From the NCBI GenBank assembly GCA_003242885.1, contig QKMZ01000002.1:372001-436000 (forward strand): 64,000 nucleotides of DNA. Reading direction: 5' to 3'. Every line of letters starts with the position of its first letter. Within the stretch, counting starts at the first letter, position 1. The DNA is from Candidatus Melainabacteria bacterium. Lineage in GTDB: Bacteria > Cyanobacteriota > Vampirovibrionia > Obscuribacterales > Obscuribacteraceae. Made by a program: the position numbers and the translations under genes. Shown here in pieces: positions 44,653 to 53,980 of this stretch. Below the pieces are notes generated by a model, which was given only the letters and a program-made list of their open reading frames with translations, was not told where the DNA came from and searched no databases.

Positions 44653-45636
44653 TCAGGGTTTTGCTACGAATTTTGAACCCTGGCGAGTGCCACGTCTTTC
44701 CAATTCTTGATCGATTTTGCCCATAATGCGGCTTTTTTCAAAACACCATTCCGGCGCAATAATTTCTTCTCGGGTCCCTTCGGCCACTAAACGCATTACC
44801 ACCATATCTGGTGGCAACATTTCCAAGGCGTCGCAAACGAGAGTAACGTATTCGTCTTCTTCCAAGAGCGGCAGCTTGCCCATCGCATAGTCAACCGCCA
44901 TTGGCGTATGTTTGTACACGCAGAGCTGGTGAATTTTGATCGCTGTCAGTCCGATGTCGGCAATTTGGCGAACTGTTTCCATCATGTCTTCCCTGGTCTC
45001 ACCTGGCAAACCAAAGATCAAGTGCGTCGCGACAGTCAAGTTTCTCTTGCGCGCACGTTCGACTGAATCGAAAAATTCTTCTGCCGAGTGAGCTCTATTT
45101 ATTAGGTCAAGAGTCTTATTGTGTGCGGTCTGCAGACCAACCTCGAGAAAAACGTAAGTCTTCTTTGCGTAGTCTGCCAGCAGGTCGAGCACATTGTCGT
45201 CGAGACAATCCGGGCGGGTGCCAATGCAGATGCCAACCACATCTTCGTGGTCCAGAGAAACATCATATAAGGAACGCAATACTGCTTCGGGGGCATAGGT
45301 ATTGGTGAAAGCCTGGAAGTAAGCGAGAAACTTCTCCGCTTTGAAGCGCCGCCTGATTCTATCTATGCCGGTCAAAAGCTGTTCTTTGACACTTAAAACC
45401 TGGTTGATGGTCGGAGCGCCGGAGCCACGGTCGTCGCAGAATGTGCAACCGCCGAGCGCTCTTGTGCCGTCACGATTGGGGCAGGTAAAACCGGCATCAA
45501 TCGGAACACGATAAACGCGGGCTCCGAATTTTTCCCTGAGATAACCGTTAAAACTGGTATATCTTGGCTGGCTCGCTTGCGAGCATGTAGTTTTGTGCGC
45601 ATCCGGCGGGGCAATTTTGCCTGTGTTTTTGCTCAT
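44653..45636 (-). CDS. Radical SAM protein, TIGR01212 (YhcC-like) family
   Basis: 327 residues from the ATG at 45636 (ATG 45669 is an alternative; neither has a clear ribosome binding site). The cluster motif is CPNRDGTRALGGCTFC, with three cysteines spaced as in YhcC-type proteins. Further blocks are FLAYFQAFTNTYAP, GICIGTRPDCL, YVFLEVGLQTAHNKTL, THLIFGLPGETREDM and IKIHQLCVYKHTP. These enzymes bind a 4Fe-4S cluster and cleave S-adenosylmethionine; the substrate is unknown. The homology is clear despite the uncertain start. Confidence 0.88.
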   Translation of the reverse strand: MSKNTGKIAPPDAHKTTCSQASQPRYTSFNGYLREKFGARVYRVPIDAGFTCPNRDGTRALGGCTFCDDRGSGAPTINQVLSVKEQLLTGIDRIRRRFKAEKFLAYFQAFTNTYAPEAVLRSLYDVSLDHEDVVGICIGTRPDCLDDNVLDLLADYAKKTYVFLEVGLQTAHNKTLDLINRAHSAEEFFDSVERARKRNLTVATHLIFGLPGETREDMMETVRQIADIGLTAIKIHQLCVYKHTPMAVDYAMGKLPLLEEDEYVTLVCDALEMLPPDMVVMRLVAEGTREEIIAPEWCFEKSRIMGKIDQELERRGTRQGSKFVAKP

Positions 45637-45874
45637 CTGATTGTCAGTCTTATCGTTCAGTGTTCGCATGGACAAAAATCGCCGCCTGAGAGCAGATATG
45701 TGCCAATTCGCTGGCAAGAGTCAAAGACTTTACTACATTTACCGAGTTTACAACAGGAAAATCTGCTGCCGTGTAAACAGGCGGCTTACGGCACCCGGGC
45801 GTTCTATGGCGTTCTCAAGTGCCGCCGGCGATGTCTTTTACGACCTTGCGCGTTAATACTAGTATGGACTCAAG

Positions 45875-45902
45875 TTGACACGCTTTATCCGGGTTTGTTA
45901 TT
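45875..45902 (+). promoter_or_regulatory. Possible promoter of tRNA-Glu
   Basis: A perfect TTGACA (45875-45880) is followed after 16 bases by GTTATT (45897-45902), a weak -10. It sits about 65 bases upstream of the mature tRNA end. Confidence 0.4.
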
Positions 45903-45967
45903 CTGGATTTTCACTGGAACTCTGGCTTTGCAGTCCGGGCAGTTCACGCTGTTCAGATATCCATCTT

Positions 45968-46040
45968 GCCCCCATCGTCTAGAGGCCCAGGACACCTCCC
46001 TTTCACGGAGGCGACAGGGGTTCGAATCCCCTTGGGGGTA
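45968..46040 (+). tRNA. trnE: tRNA-Glu (anticodon UUC)
   Basis: A 73-base cloverleaf. Acceptor GCCCCCA pairs with TGGGGGT (with a terminal G-U). The anticodon stem-loop CTCCC TTTCACGGAG holds TTC. The T-arm is AGGGG TTCGAAT CCCCT. Discriminator base is A and no CCA is encoded. The sequence is close to cyanobacterial and chloroplast tRNA-Glu as I remember it. Confidence 0.95.
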
Positions 46041-46048
46041 AATCTTTC

Positions 46049-46084
46049 TTACCGGTTGCACTTAGTGCGACCGGTAATTTTTTT
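46049..46084 (+). terminator. Strong terminator after tRNA-Glu
   Basis: TTACCGGTTGCAC (46049-46061) pairs with GTGCGACCGGTAA (46065-46077), with a single T-G wobble and a three-base loop, then seven T (46078-46084). A textbook rho-independent terminator. Confidence 0.85.
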
Positions 46085-46200
46085 GTTGCTAAGGAAGGCG
46101 CCGCTAAATACTCTGAATTGCCCGAGGTGAGGAGCCAGTTGGCCAATACGCCTCTACTATTCGTCGTACAATAAATATGGACGAAACCGGAGTCCTCGCC

Positions 46201-47409
46201 ATGACAGAAGCGACTGACAACGAACAAAAGGTTCTTAGACTTGGTGAATTGCTAACTCAAGTCGGCATCGTACAACCTCACGAATTGACTGAGGCAATTC
46301 AGACCTCGAGTGAAACCGGATTGCCCATTGGTCGCGTTCTAATTATGTCCGGTTATTTGACGGACCAGGAATTGCAGGCGGCCGTGCAGGCGCAGTCTCT
46401 TGTCAAAGATCGCGTAATCGAGCTCGATTTGGCTCTCAAGGCATTGCAGGCTGTTTCCCAGGAAGGTCTAACCTTAGAGCAGGCGTTGCGCTCAATGGGG
46501 TGGATGAATAAGCGCGCAGCCACTACCGCAAAGCTAGGGGAATTCCTTATTGAAGCAGAACTTTGCACCCAAGAACAGCTTGATGAGGCAGTACGCACGA
46601 GCCAAGAAACCGGCTTGCCCTTGGGACGTATTCTTGTCTTGACCCAAACAGTATCGGATGAGCTTCTGACTGCTGCACTTACAGCGCAAGTGCTTGTGCG
46701 TGACAATAAAATTACCAAGGAAGAAGCGATTCAAGGATTGTCGTCGGCTCGCCGGCGCCGAGTTAGTATCGAAGTTTCGCTGAGCGATCATGGCTTCTAC
46801 AAAGCACCGATTAGGCAGTCGATTAAGCTGGGTGAATTGCTTGTCCTGGCCGGTCTGGTCAACGAGAGCGATTTGATGACCGCACTCGAACTGGGTCTTG
46901 CCAGAGAGATGCCGGTTGGTCAGGTGCTGGTTCAAACTGGCCAGATGACTCGAACTGGACTGGATGCCGCTCTCAAGATTCAAGAGATGGTTGCCAACGG
47001 AACATTGCATGCACTGCAGGCCGCAGAGGCTCTCAGGCAAATCGTTTTGAAAAACATATCCATAGCGCAGGCGGTTGCGGAGCTTGGTTTGCTCAAATCA
47101 GAACCATCGGAAACGATTCGTCTGGGCGAGATACTCCAAGCCGCTGGTGTCGTTTCGGATGGCGATATTCAAAAGGCGATCGAGTTAAGTACGAAGAATT
47201 CTGCTCTTGTCGGCAAGATGCTCTTGGTCTCTGGCATGATCGATGAGGGCATGCTTCATTCGGCACTTCGCTGCCAATTTCTCCTGCGCGAAGGCTTTCT
47301 GAAAATGGAACAAGCCGTCGTCGCACTCAATCATTGTCAGAAGCACCACGTCTCGTTCGATGACGCTTTGACACAGCTCGGATGGACATTGCGCGCCCGC
47401 AATAAATGA
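46201..47409 (+). CDS. Protein of four tandem GspE-N-like repeats (98-residue period)
   Basis: 402 residues from the ATG at 46201 (GGAG nine bases upstream; ATG 46177 is an alternative). The motif KLGE(F/L/I)L... recurs with its Leu at 14, 112, 210 and 308, exactly 98 residues (294 bases) apart. Each unit has LGExLxxxGxxxxxxLxxAxxxxxxxxxPxGxxLxxxG, like the N-terminal domain of GspE/PilB ATPases, then a helical part (LEQALRSMGW in unit 1). No ATPase domain, signal peptide or membrane helix is present. In type II secretion and type IV pili this domain binds partners such as GspL or c-di-GMP; here that is inference. Confidence 0.8.
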   Translation: MTEATDNEQKVLRLGELLTQVGIVQPHELTEAIQTSSETGLPIGRVLIMSGYLTDQELQAAVQAQSLVKDRVIELDLALKALQAVSQEGLTLEQALRSMGWMNKRAATTAKLGEFLIEAELCTQEQLDEAVRTSQETGLPLGRILVLTQTVSDELLTAALTAQVLVRDNKITKEEAIQGLSSARRRRVSIEVSLSDHGFYKAPIRQSIKLGELLVLAGLVNESDLMTALELGLAREMPVGQVLVQTGQMTRTGLDAALKIQEMVANGTLHALQAAEALRQIVLKNISIAQAVAELGLLKSEPSETIRLGEILQAAGVVSDGDIQKAIELSTKNSALVGKMLLVSGMIDEGMLHSALRCQFLLREGFLKMEQAVVALNHCQKHHVSFDDALTQLGWTLRARNK

Positions 47410-47488
47410 TTCTGCAGGCAGAGTGTTCGTCCACACCCACACTAGAATCCCGTGTGCGAAGAACTCGTGAATGTTTAAATCCTGGTTT

Positions 47489-50203
47489 TCAGTGCTTGAG
47501 CCAGCTGCGCTCCAGAGTGTGCCTTTCTCGCGTTTTGAAATAGACGGCCACTGCTAGTTTTTCCATATGCTGTGAAATTGTTCGCAGTCCTTGTTTCACT
47601 TCATTCTTTTCAAAGTGATTTTGCACATCCAGAAGCTGGTCTTCAGAAACCAACCCGGTCACACCTTCGCACATGCGTGGAACCATCACTACCGGGTAGA
47701 TTTTTACCATCTTGTCCCAATTCTCCTTCATGAAATTCCATGCCAGTTCTCTTCCCCATGGATTGAGCATGACTGAGCGCACTACATACGGTGCGTTTTG
47801 CGTTCTGATTTCACCGTTGAGTGTTTTCTCTAAAGTCTTTGATAGAAGCGCTTTATCTCTGAATCCTGCCAGCGCATACATAAAGCGCTCTTCCTCCTGT
47901 GGAGTAGAGGCTTTCTTAAACTGCTGCACGAAGTCCCTATATTGCGCCTCATCACCGTGGTAGGCAAGCACGCTTATCGCTGCAGCTGCGAGTGCGGGAC
48001 TGACAGATGTTCTCGACTTCTTGTATTTTGCATAAAGTGTTGCGGCCTCTTCCACGACTTCTTCGACCTCGGCAATGGTTCCGGCGGTCGTGAAAAGCAT
48101 TCCGCGCAATTGCTCTTTCACTGCGTCTTTTGCCTGGCGATTTTTGCTGCTGCTTGTTTCTGAAATGCCGATTGCTTCCAAGGCTGGCATGACAATTTCC
48201 CGCGCGTATTCTCTTAATGCGCTGCGCTGACCCTTGCCGACTATTTGGTTGAGGTAATTGATAGCACCGATAAGAACTGTCCAGACGTTCTTGTCTGTCT
48301 CAGCTTTAAACTGATAGCTGTGGCGAAAAAATGTTTTCAATTCGATTGAACCGTTTAACGCTGATGCCCAGAGGTCGCTAATCAAGCCGAATCTTTCAAT
48401 TGCAGATAGGTCTCTGTAGAGGTTTTTCGTAATCGCGGCCAAATCATCGTCACTATACGAGCATCTGTAGAATCCGTGCCCGCCTGCGTTAAGCAGTAGC
48501 CAATCGGCGGCTGCGGGTAGTTTTAACTCCGTGGAATTGCCCGTTAGCAAAACTCTTCCTTCAACACGTTCGTTGCCGTATGCAGCCTTGTACATGATTG
48601 GAATGTGGTAACGAGAGACGCTGTCTTGTTTTACGTGTGAACGTTTCTCTTCCGGCAAATAGAAGAAACGGTGTTGGGTGATGAGCCAGCTTTGACCGCC
48701 TTCTTCTTTGGAGGCATGAACAAGCGGGTAGCCGCCTTGAAAAATCCAGGAATCCATCATTTGCCTGACAGGCTGCTCAGATTTTTCTTCGATAGCATCC
48801 CAGAGATCGGTGGTTTCGGTGTTTCCATATTTATGGCTGTTTAAGTAGTGAGCAATTCCGAGCCGGTAACTTTCTGCGCCTAAATATTGCTCCAGCATGC
48901 GAAGAACAGATGCGCCTTTCTCATAAGTCAGGACATCGAACATGCCTTCGGCGTCTTCCGGCTTGCGAACAGTGAACTCAATTGGACGAGTGCTCAGCAA
49001 TCCGTCCGTGGAAAACGCAGCTCCTCTGGAAGCGCCGAATGTATCCCATCTTTTCCAGTTGGGTTGCCAGTCGTCTGTAGCCAGCATTTGCATGAACGTA
49101 GCGAAAGCTTCGTTGAGCCAGAGTCCATTCCACCAGCGCATTGTGGCAAGATCTCCAAACCACATGTGCGCTAGTTCGTGCGCCACTATATCGGCGACTC
49201 TTTCAAGCTCCTGCTGTGCCGCGGTTTTTTCATCGAGCAGAAGCGCATTCTCTCGAAAAATGACGCAGCCGAGATTTTCCATTGCGCCGAACATAAAGTC
49301 TGGAACCGCCACTAAGTCCAGTTTTTCGCCCGGATATTTGATGCCGTAATAACGATTGAAAAAGGAAAGCGATGCAGAAGCAACTCGCTCTGAAAAGGCT
49401 GCTAAATTTGTTTTGCCGGCAGGTGTCCAGACTCGCAGCGGGCAGCCATCAACATCGACAGGCTCAGTCGCCTCAAGATTGCCAACCACTAGCGCGACCA
49501 GATAAGTCGACATCTTCATCGTCTCTTTAAAGACTACGAGTTTCTTCCCTCGTGGTTTGGCTGATTTCGAATCTGCCTTGCTTTTGCTGCCTTTGCTAGT
49601 TTCGGATTTAGAACTTGTTTTCGAAGTTTCTTTCTTCTCTGCCTTTTCCGATTTTTCCGACTCTATCGGCGAGTTAGACAGCGCGACAGCATCAGCATCT
49701 ACAAGTACTGAAATTTTGAAGACCGCTTTGAAATCGGGTTCGTCAAAGCAGGGAAAAATGCGGCGCGCATCGGTAGGCTCGCACTGTGTTACGGCCAGTG
49801 TGTGCTTGGTTCCGCTTTCATCTGTGTAGGAACTGCGATAGAAGCCGTGCAGTTTGTCATTCAAAATGCCGTTAAATGCGATTTGAAATTGCCAACGACC
49901 GGCTTTTAATGTTTTTCCAAAACCAAGTCTTACTCTTTCGTTGTCAGCATCTAGGTGTACCGCGGCATCTATTTCTTTGCCTTTCTCATCTATTGCTTTG
50001 CCGGATTCAATTATTAACTCGAGGCTGTTGAGCAAGACCTCGTCTGTGTCGGAAAGGACGTTGCAAAACACGCCCACCGTCCCCGAGAATGTCCCTGCCT
50101 CGATATCGGGCACCAGGTGGAGGTCGTAACGCTCAGGAACGACCGAGCGCGGCAACCTGTAGGAAACGGACTCATCCAGCAGAAGGCGCGTGTCAGTGGA
50201 CAT
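47489..50203 (-). CDS. M1-family aminopeptidase with a Lys/Ser-rich insert
   Basis: 904 residues. Zinc aminopeptidases of this family remove N-terminal residues from peptides in the cytoplasm. GAMEN is at 306-310, and HELAH with E365 gives the zinc site H342, H346, E365 (catalytic E343). The order of N-terminal beta domain, thermolysin-like domain and ERAP1-like C-terminal helical domain is normal. Residues 181-221 are a low-complexity insert of Ser, Lys and Glu (EKSEKAEKKETSKTSSKS and onward) between the N-terminal and catalytic domains, not usual in the family. It is divergent from the transketolase gene. Confidence 0.93.
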   Translation of the reverse strand: MSTDTRLLLDESVSYRLPRSVVPERYDLHLVPDIEAGTFSGTVGVFCNVLSDTDEVLLNSLELIIESGKAIDEKGKEIDAAVHLDADNERVRLGFGKTLKAGRWQFQIAFNGILNDKLHGFYRSSYTDESGTKHTLAVTQCEPTDARRIFPCFDEPDFKAVFKISVLVDADAVALSNSPIESEKSEKAEKKETSKTSSKSETSKGSKSKADSKSAKPRGKKLVVFKETMKMSTYLVALVVGNLEATEPVDVDGCPLRVWTPAGKTNLAAFSERVASASLSFFNRYYGIKYPGEKLDLVAVPDFMFGAMENLGCVIFRENALLLDEKTAAQQELERVADIVAHELAHMWFGDLATMRWWNGLWLNEAFATFMQMLATDDWQPNWKRWDTFGASRGAAFSTDGLLSTRPIEFTVRKPEDAEGMFDVLTYEKGASVLRMLEQYLGAESYRLGIAHYLNSHKYGNTETTDLWDAIEEKSEQPVRQMMDSWIFQGGYPLVHASKEEGGQSWLITQHRFFYLPEEKRSHVKQDSVSRYHIPIMYKAAYGNERVEGRVLLTGNSTELKLPAAADWLLLNAGGHGFYRCSYSDDDLAAITKNLYRDLSAIERFGLISDLWASALNGSIELKTFFRHSYQFKAETDKNVWTVLIGAINYLNQIVGKGQRSALREYAREIVMPALEAIGISETSSSKNRQAKDAVKEQLRGMLFTTAGTIAEVEEVVEEAATLYAKYKKSRTSVSPALAAAAISVLAYHGDEAQYRDFVQQFKKASTPQEEERFMYALAGFRDKALLSKTLEKTLNGEIRTQNAPYVVRSVMLNPWGRELAWNFMKENWDKMVKIYPVVMVPRMCEGVTGLVSEDQLLDVQNHFEKNEVKQGLRTISQHMEKLAVAVYFKTRERHTLERSWLKH

Positions 50204-50377
50204 AAAACGTTGTCCTCTTTAGTACTTGGGTGGCAATTAAGTGCCGGAGAGGTTAGCATATTGAGACTTTGATTTCATTTCGGCGGCGTTGCAATCCTCG
50301 GCTACCGAAGGGCTTGTATTCTTGCAAGCACTAGATTCACGATTTACCGGCTAAAACGCATGAGAGGTTAAGCGAAA

Positions 50378-52240
50378 ATGGCAGAAGCAGCCACAGTTCA
50401 GAGCATTACCAAGCTGGCTCAGCAATTGCGCGTCGACAGCATTCGGTCGACCACGCAAGCCGGTTCGGGGCACCCCACTTCTTCCATGTCAGCGGCAGAT
50501 TTGATGGCTGTCCTGATGACAAATTACTTGCGCTACGACTTCAAGAAGCCGGAGCACCCCAACAATGACCGTCTGATTTTCTCCAAAGGTCATGCTTGCC
50601 CGCTTCTCTACTCCTTTTACAAAGCAGCCGGCGCCATTAGTGACGAAGAGCTTTTGAGCCTGCGCAAAATGGGCAGCCGTCTTGAAGGACACCCGGTACC
50701 GGAAATTCTGCCTTGGGTTGATGTAGCTACCGGCTCGCTCGGTCAAGGTCTCTCGTTCGGCGTTGGAATGGCGCTGGCGGGCAAATTCTTGGACAAGCTT
50801 CCGTATCGCGTCTGGGTGCTTCTGGGCGACAGCGAAATGGCCGAAGGCAGCGTCTGGGAAGCAATGGCATGCGCCTGGCACTACAAGCTGGACAACATGA
50901 CCGCTATTCTCGACATGAATCGTCTCGGTCAACGCGGTGAAACCATGCTCGGTTGGCATTCTGAAATCTATGCGGAAAGGGCTCGCGCATTTGGATGGCA
51001 CACGATTGAAATCAATGGTCACGACCTCGACGCTATCGATGCGGCCTATAAAGAAGCCCTTGCAACGCAAGGCAAGCCGACCTTAATCATTGCCAAAACC
51101 GAGAAAGGACACGGAATTCCACTCACCGCCAATAAAGATAATTGGCACGGCAAGCCTCTCAGCCCCGAGCAAGCTGCAGAAGCAGTCGAGCAATTGGGTG
51201 GCGTGAAAAACATCGTCATTGAAGTTAAAAAGCCTGAAGATAAGCAGCCCGCAAACGCCGGCCGCGCAGTCAAAAAGCTCGAATTGCCGAAGTACGAATC
51301 TGCAATTGCTACAAGAGAAGCCTACGGCGATGCACTTAAAGCTCTCGGTGCAGCCAACGACAACGTCGTTGTGGTTGATGCTGAAGTATCTAACTCTACT
51401 TATGCAGACAAGTTTGCGCATTCATTCTTAGAGCGCTTCTTCGAAATGTACATCGCCGAGCAGTGCATGGTCGGTGTCGCCATCGGTTTGGCTAACCGCA
51501 ACAAGATTGCATTCGCTTCGACATTTGCGGCGTTCCTCAGCCGTGCTTATGACTTCATCCGCATGGGTGCAATCTGCCGCGCTAACATCCGTTTGTGCGG
51601 TTCGCACGCCGGTGTTTCAATCGGTCAGGATGGTCCATCTCAGATGGCTTTGGAAGATCTTGCGATGATGCGCGCGATTCACGAAAGCACAGTGCTTTAT
51701 CCGTCAGATGGTGTGTCTGCGGCTCACCTGGTTAATTCCATGGCAGAGACCAAAGGCATTTCGTACATGCGTACGACCAGAGAGAAGACTCCGATTCTCT
51801 ATAAGAACGAAGACAGCTTCCCGATTGGCGGCAGCAAAACATTGCGCACTTCCGCCAAAGACAAAGCTACTCTTATCGCCGCCGGCATCACTCTTCATGA
51901 GTCTCTGAAGGCTTACGAAGAGCTGAAGAAGGATGGCATAGAAGTACGAGTCATCGACCTCTACTCGGTCAAGCCGATCGATAGAGAAACGCTGCACAAA
52001 GCGGCTAAGGAGACTGGCACTCTCATCGTCGTTGAAGATCACTGGCCGGAAGGTGGACTAGGTGACGCTGTTCTGGATGCCTTCACTGCTTGCCAGAAGA
52101 CAGTGAAAGAGGCTTGCCCGACACCGAAAGTGATCAAGATGGCAGTTCATGGCATGCCTGGTTCCGGAACTCCTCAAGAGCTCCTCGATGCCGCCGGCAT
52201 TTCCGCCAAGCACATAGTTGCAGCCGTCAAGGCGCTTTAG
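50378..52240 (+). CDS. tkt: Transketolase, animal-type
   Basis: 620 residues. Transketolase moves two-carbon units between sugar phosphates in the pentose phosphate pathway, using thiamine diphosphate. H32 lies in AGSGHPTS, GDSEMAEGSVWEA (150-162) is the ThDP/metal motif, and E361 in MYIAEQ is the catalytic Glu. The blocks EGHPVP, DVATGSLGQGL, GVSIGQDGPSQMALEDLAM and TVLYPSDGVSA follow vertebrate TKT rather than the usual bacterial TktA, which is about 660 residues. The gene is on its own, ended by a long hairpin at 52308. Confidence 0.94.
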   Translation: MAEAATVQSITKLAQQLRVDSIRSTTQAGSGHPTSSMSAADLMAVLMTNYLRYDFKKPEHPNNDRLIFSKGHACPLLYSFYKAAGAISDEELLSLRKMGSRLEGHPVPEILPWVDVATGSLGQGLSFGVGMALAGKFLDKLPYRVWVLLGDSEMAEGSVWEAMACAWHYKLDNMTAILDMNRLGQRGETMLGWHSEIYAERARAFGWHTIEINGHDLDAIDAAYKEALATQGKPTLIIAKTEKGHGIPLTANKDNWHGKPLSPEQAAEAVEQLGGVKNIVIEVKKPEDKQPANAGRAVKKLELPKYESAIATREAYGDALKALGAANDNVVVVDAEVSNSTYADKFAHSFLERFFEMYIAEQCMVGVAIGLANRNKIAFASTFAAFLSRAYDFIRMGAICRANIRLCGSHAGVSIGQDGPSQMALEDLAMMRAIHESTVLYPSDGVSAAHLVNSMAETKGISYMRTTREKTPILYKNEDSFPIGGSKTLRTSAKDKATLIAAGITLHESLKAYEELKKDGIEVRVIDLYSVKPIDRETLHKAAKETGTLIVVEDHWPEGGLGDAVLDAFTACQKTVKEACPTPKVIKMAVHGMPGSGTPQELLDAAGISAKHIVAAVKAL

Positions 52241-52307
52241 GACGAGCGCGAGACCGGTATTTCCGGTCTGCCGACGTTCGTTGCGTTTGACGTTTGGAGG
52301 GTTATGT

Positions 52308-52362
52308 AGGGTCTGGAATTTCAGTTGATATCAATTGAATTCCAGACCCTTCTCCTTCTCTT
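52308..52362 (+). terminator. Long near-palindromic terminator after tkt
   Basis: AGGGTCTGGAATT (52308-52320) and AATTCCAGACCCT (52338-52350) are a perfect 13-bp stem, extended inward by TTGATATCAA with one bulge and a wobble. The tail TCTCCTTCTCTT is C/T-rich. Confidence 0.6.
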
Positions 52363-52394
52363 ACTAGGAAGTTTGCAAAAGAAGGGAAATCATT

Positions 52395-53297
52395 TTGACT
52401 GATAAGAGCAAGCGATTTCTGACGGTAAATGCATTTGCTGAGAAACCATATGGCGGAAACCCCGCGGCAGTATTTACGCAAGCAGATGGTTTGCCTCCTG
52501 CGCTCATGCAAACCATCGCCCGCCAACTAAATTTGGTTGAAACGGTTTTTGTACTTTCCGGAGAGCAAAAAGCGGATTTTCGACTGCGATATTTCACACC
52601 CACCGCCGAGTTGCCTGTCGCGGGTCATCCCACCGTAGCGGCTTGGTGCGCGCTTCTTCATGATGGACTCGTGGATGTCGAACAGCGCAATATTTTTACT
52701 CAGATCAATCAAGCCGGAAAGCAGGAAATAAAAGTCGAGAAATCGAAGAATAAGGGCAAGCCGATTGTCACAATGAAGCAGCCAAATCCGCGCTTCCTCG
52801 AAACTCATTGCACCCGCGAGCAAGCAGCTTCTGTCCTGGCTGTAAATTTAGATGCAATAGATGATCGTCTTCCCCTACACGCTGTTGATACCGGTTTGGG
52901 TCATTTGATTATTCCGATGCGTTCTCTCGATGCGTTGATGTCTGCAAAGCGGCAAATCGAGCCACTTGCGGAGCTCTGTAAATGGAATGGCGTTAGAGAA
53001 GCTCAGCTCTTTTGTTTTGAAACATTTGATAAAACCTGCCAACTTCATACTCGCAATTTGTGTCCTCGTGAAGGTATGGAAGACCCGGCTTGCGGTGTCG
53101 GAAACGGCGCATTAACAGCCTATCTCAGTCAATATTATCGCTTTGCAGACAGCGATTTCAGCCTTCGCATCGAGCAAGGAAATATTGTCGACAGACCTTC
53201 AGTTGTTCACACTCGTGCCGTCAAGACAAAAGAAGAACACAAGATTTTTGTCGGTGGCTCGGGAATCGTGATGATGGAAGGTCACTTGCTCTTCTAG
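52395..53297 (+). CDS. PhzF-family isomerase/epimerase-like protein
   Basis: 300 residues from a TTG (AAGGGA upstream); no in-frame ATG precedes it nearby. The family shares the fold of diaminopimelate epimerase. Catalytic E49 is in LNLVETVFV, and FNAFAxxPxxGNPAAV-like, YFTPTAELPVAGHPTVAAW and DPACGVGNGAL blocks are present. Real PhzF makes phenazines; most homologues are of unknown function, and no other phenazine genes are here. It lies between tkt and a convergent exported protein. Confidence 0.88.
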   Translation: MTDKSKRFLTVNAFAEKPYGGNPAAVFTQADGLPPALMQTIARQLNLVETVFVLSGEQKADFRLRYFTPTAELPVAGHPTVAAWCALLHDGLVDVEQRNIFTQINQAGKQEIKVEKSKNKGKPIVTMKQPNPRFLETHCTREQAASVLAVNLDAIDDRLPLHAVDTGLGHLIIPMRSLDALMSAKRQIEPLAELCKWNGVREAQLFCFETFDKTCQLHTRNLCPREGMEDPACGVGNGALTAYLSQYYRFADSDFSLRIEQGNIVDRPSVVHTRAVKTKEEHKIFVGGSGIVMMEGHLLF

Positions 53298-53314
53298 ATT
53301 CGCCCTACGCATAA

Positions 53315-53980
53315 TCATTCATAATCGTCCGGTGGAATCTCTCTCAAGCTGCGGAAGCAGAGCGTTTCTTTTCGTCCGATATCGGTTTCCAATTGAATGG
53401 GAATTAGAGTATCGAGATCCTCGAAAATCTCGCTGTGGCGTACAAAGTTTTGCTTCCGCAGCTCGGAGACTAGCCCCTCGAGAGACTGGTTTGGCACGCG
53501 AATAGTTGCGACTAGATTGCGATTGAGCGTCAGCTCTAGTCGCAAACGCACAAGCGTGCTGGCGCAGGCAGCAATCTCCGCGTCGGACATAAGACCGAGT
53601 TTTGATTTGACGAAAATTGCAACTTGCGAGCGTTCTTCAATCGGCAGCGAGCCATACTTCTTGCTGCCCAAAGGCGCATTCTTCTGATACCAGAGATCTT
53701 CATAGCGCAGCAGAGGCGCTGCGCGATTATTCCTTGTATCTTTGCGGCATTCCACTCGCACTTTTACGACTGCGTTGAGCTTTGTGCCGGAGTAACTGAT
53801 GTAGTTTTTCAGCTCATCGCATTGAAGTTCGACCACATTGTCGTATTGACTGAAATCCACCATTTGCGGTGGCATGAAATTTCTTTCGTTGTATTGCAAT
53901 GCTGAGCCTCCGCTCCTTCCTCCGGCTTGGAGGAGTAGAGTTGCGCAGCAGAGTAAAACCAAAGAGAATTTCTGGCTCAT
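53315..53980 (-). CDS. Exported protein of unknown function
   Basis: 221 residues with a signal peptide (SLVLLCCATLLLQAGG). The Cys pair in it could allow lipoprotein processing, but no classic lipobox is visible. The mature protein is mixed alpha/beta with alternating charged segments and no family I recognise. It is convergent with the PhzF-like gene. Confidence 0.7.
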   Translation of the reverse strand: MSQKFSLVLLCCATLLLQAGGRSGGSALQYNERNFMPPQMVDFSQYDNVVELQCDELKNYISYSGTKLNAVVKVRVECRKDTRNNRAAPLLRYEDLWYQKNAPLGSKKYGSLPIEERSQVAIFVKSKLGLMSDAEIAACASTLVRLRLELTLNRNLVATIRVPNQSLEGLVSELRKQNFVRHSEIFEDLDTLIPIQLETDIGRKETLCFRSLREIPPDDYE

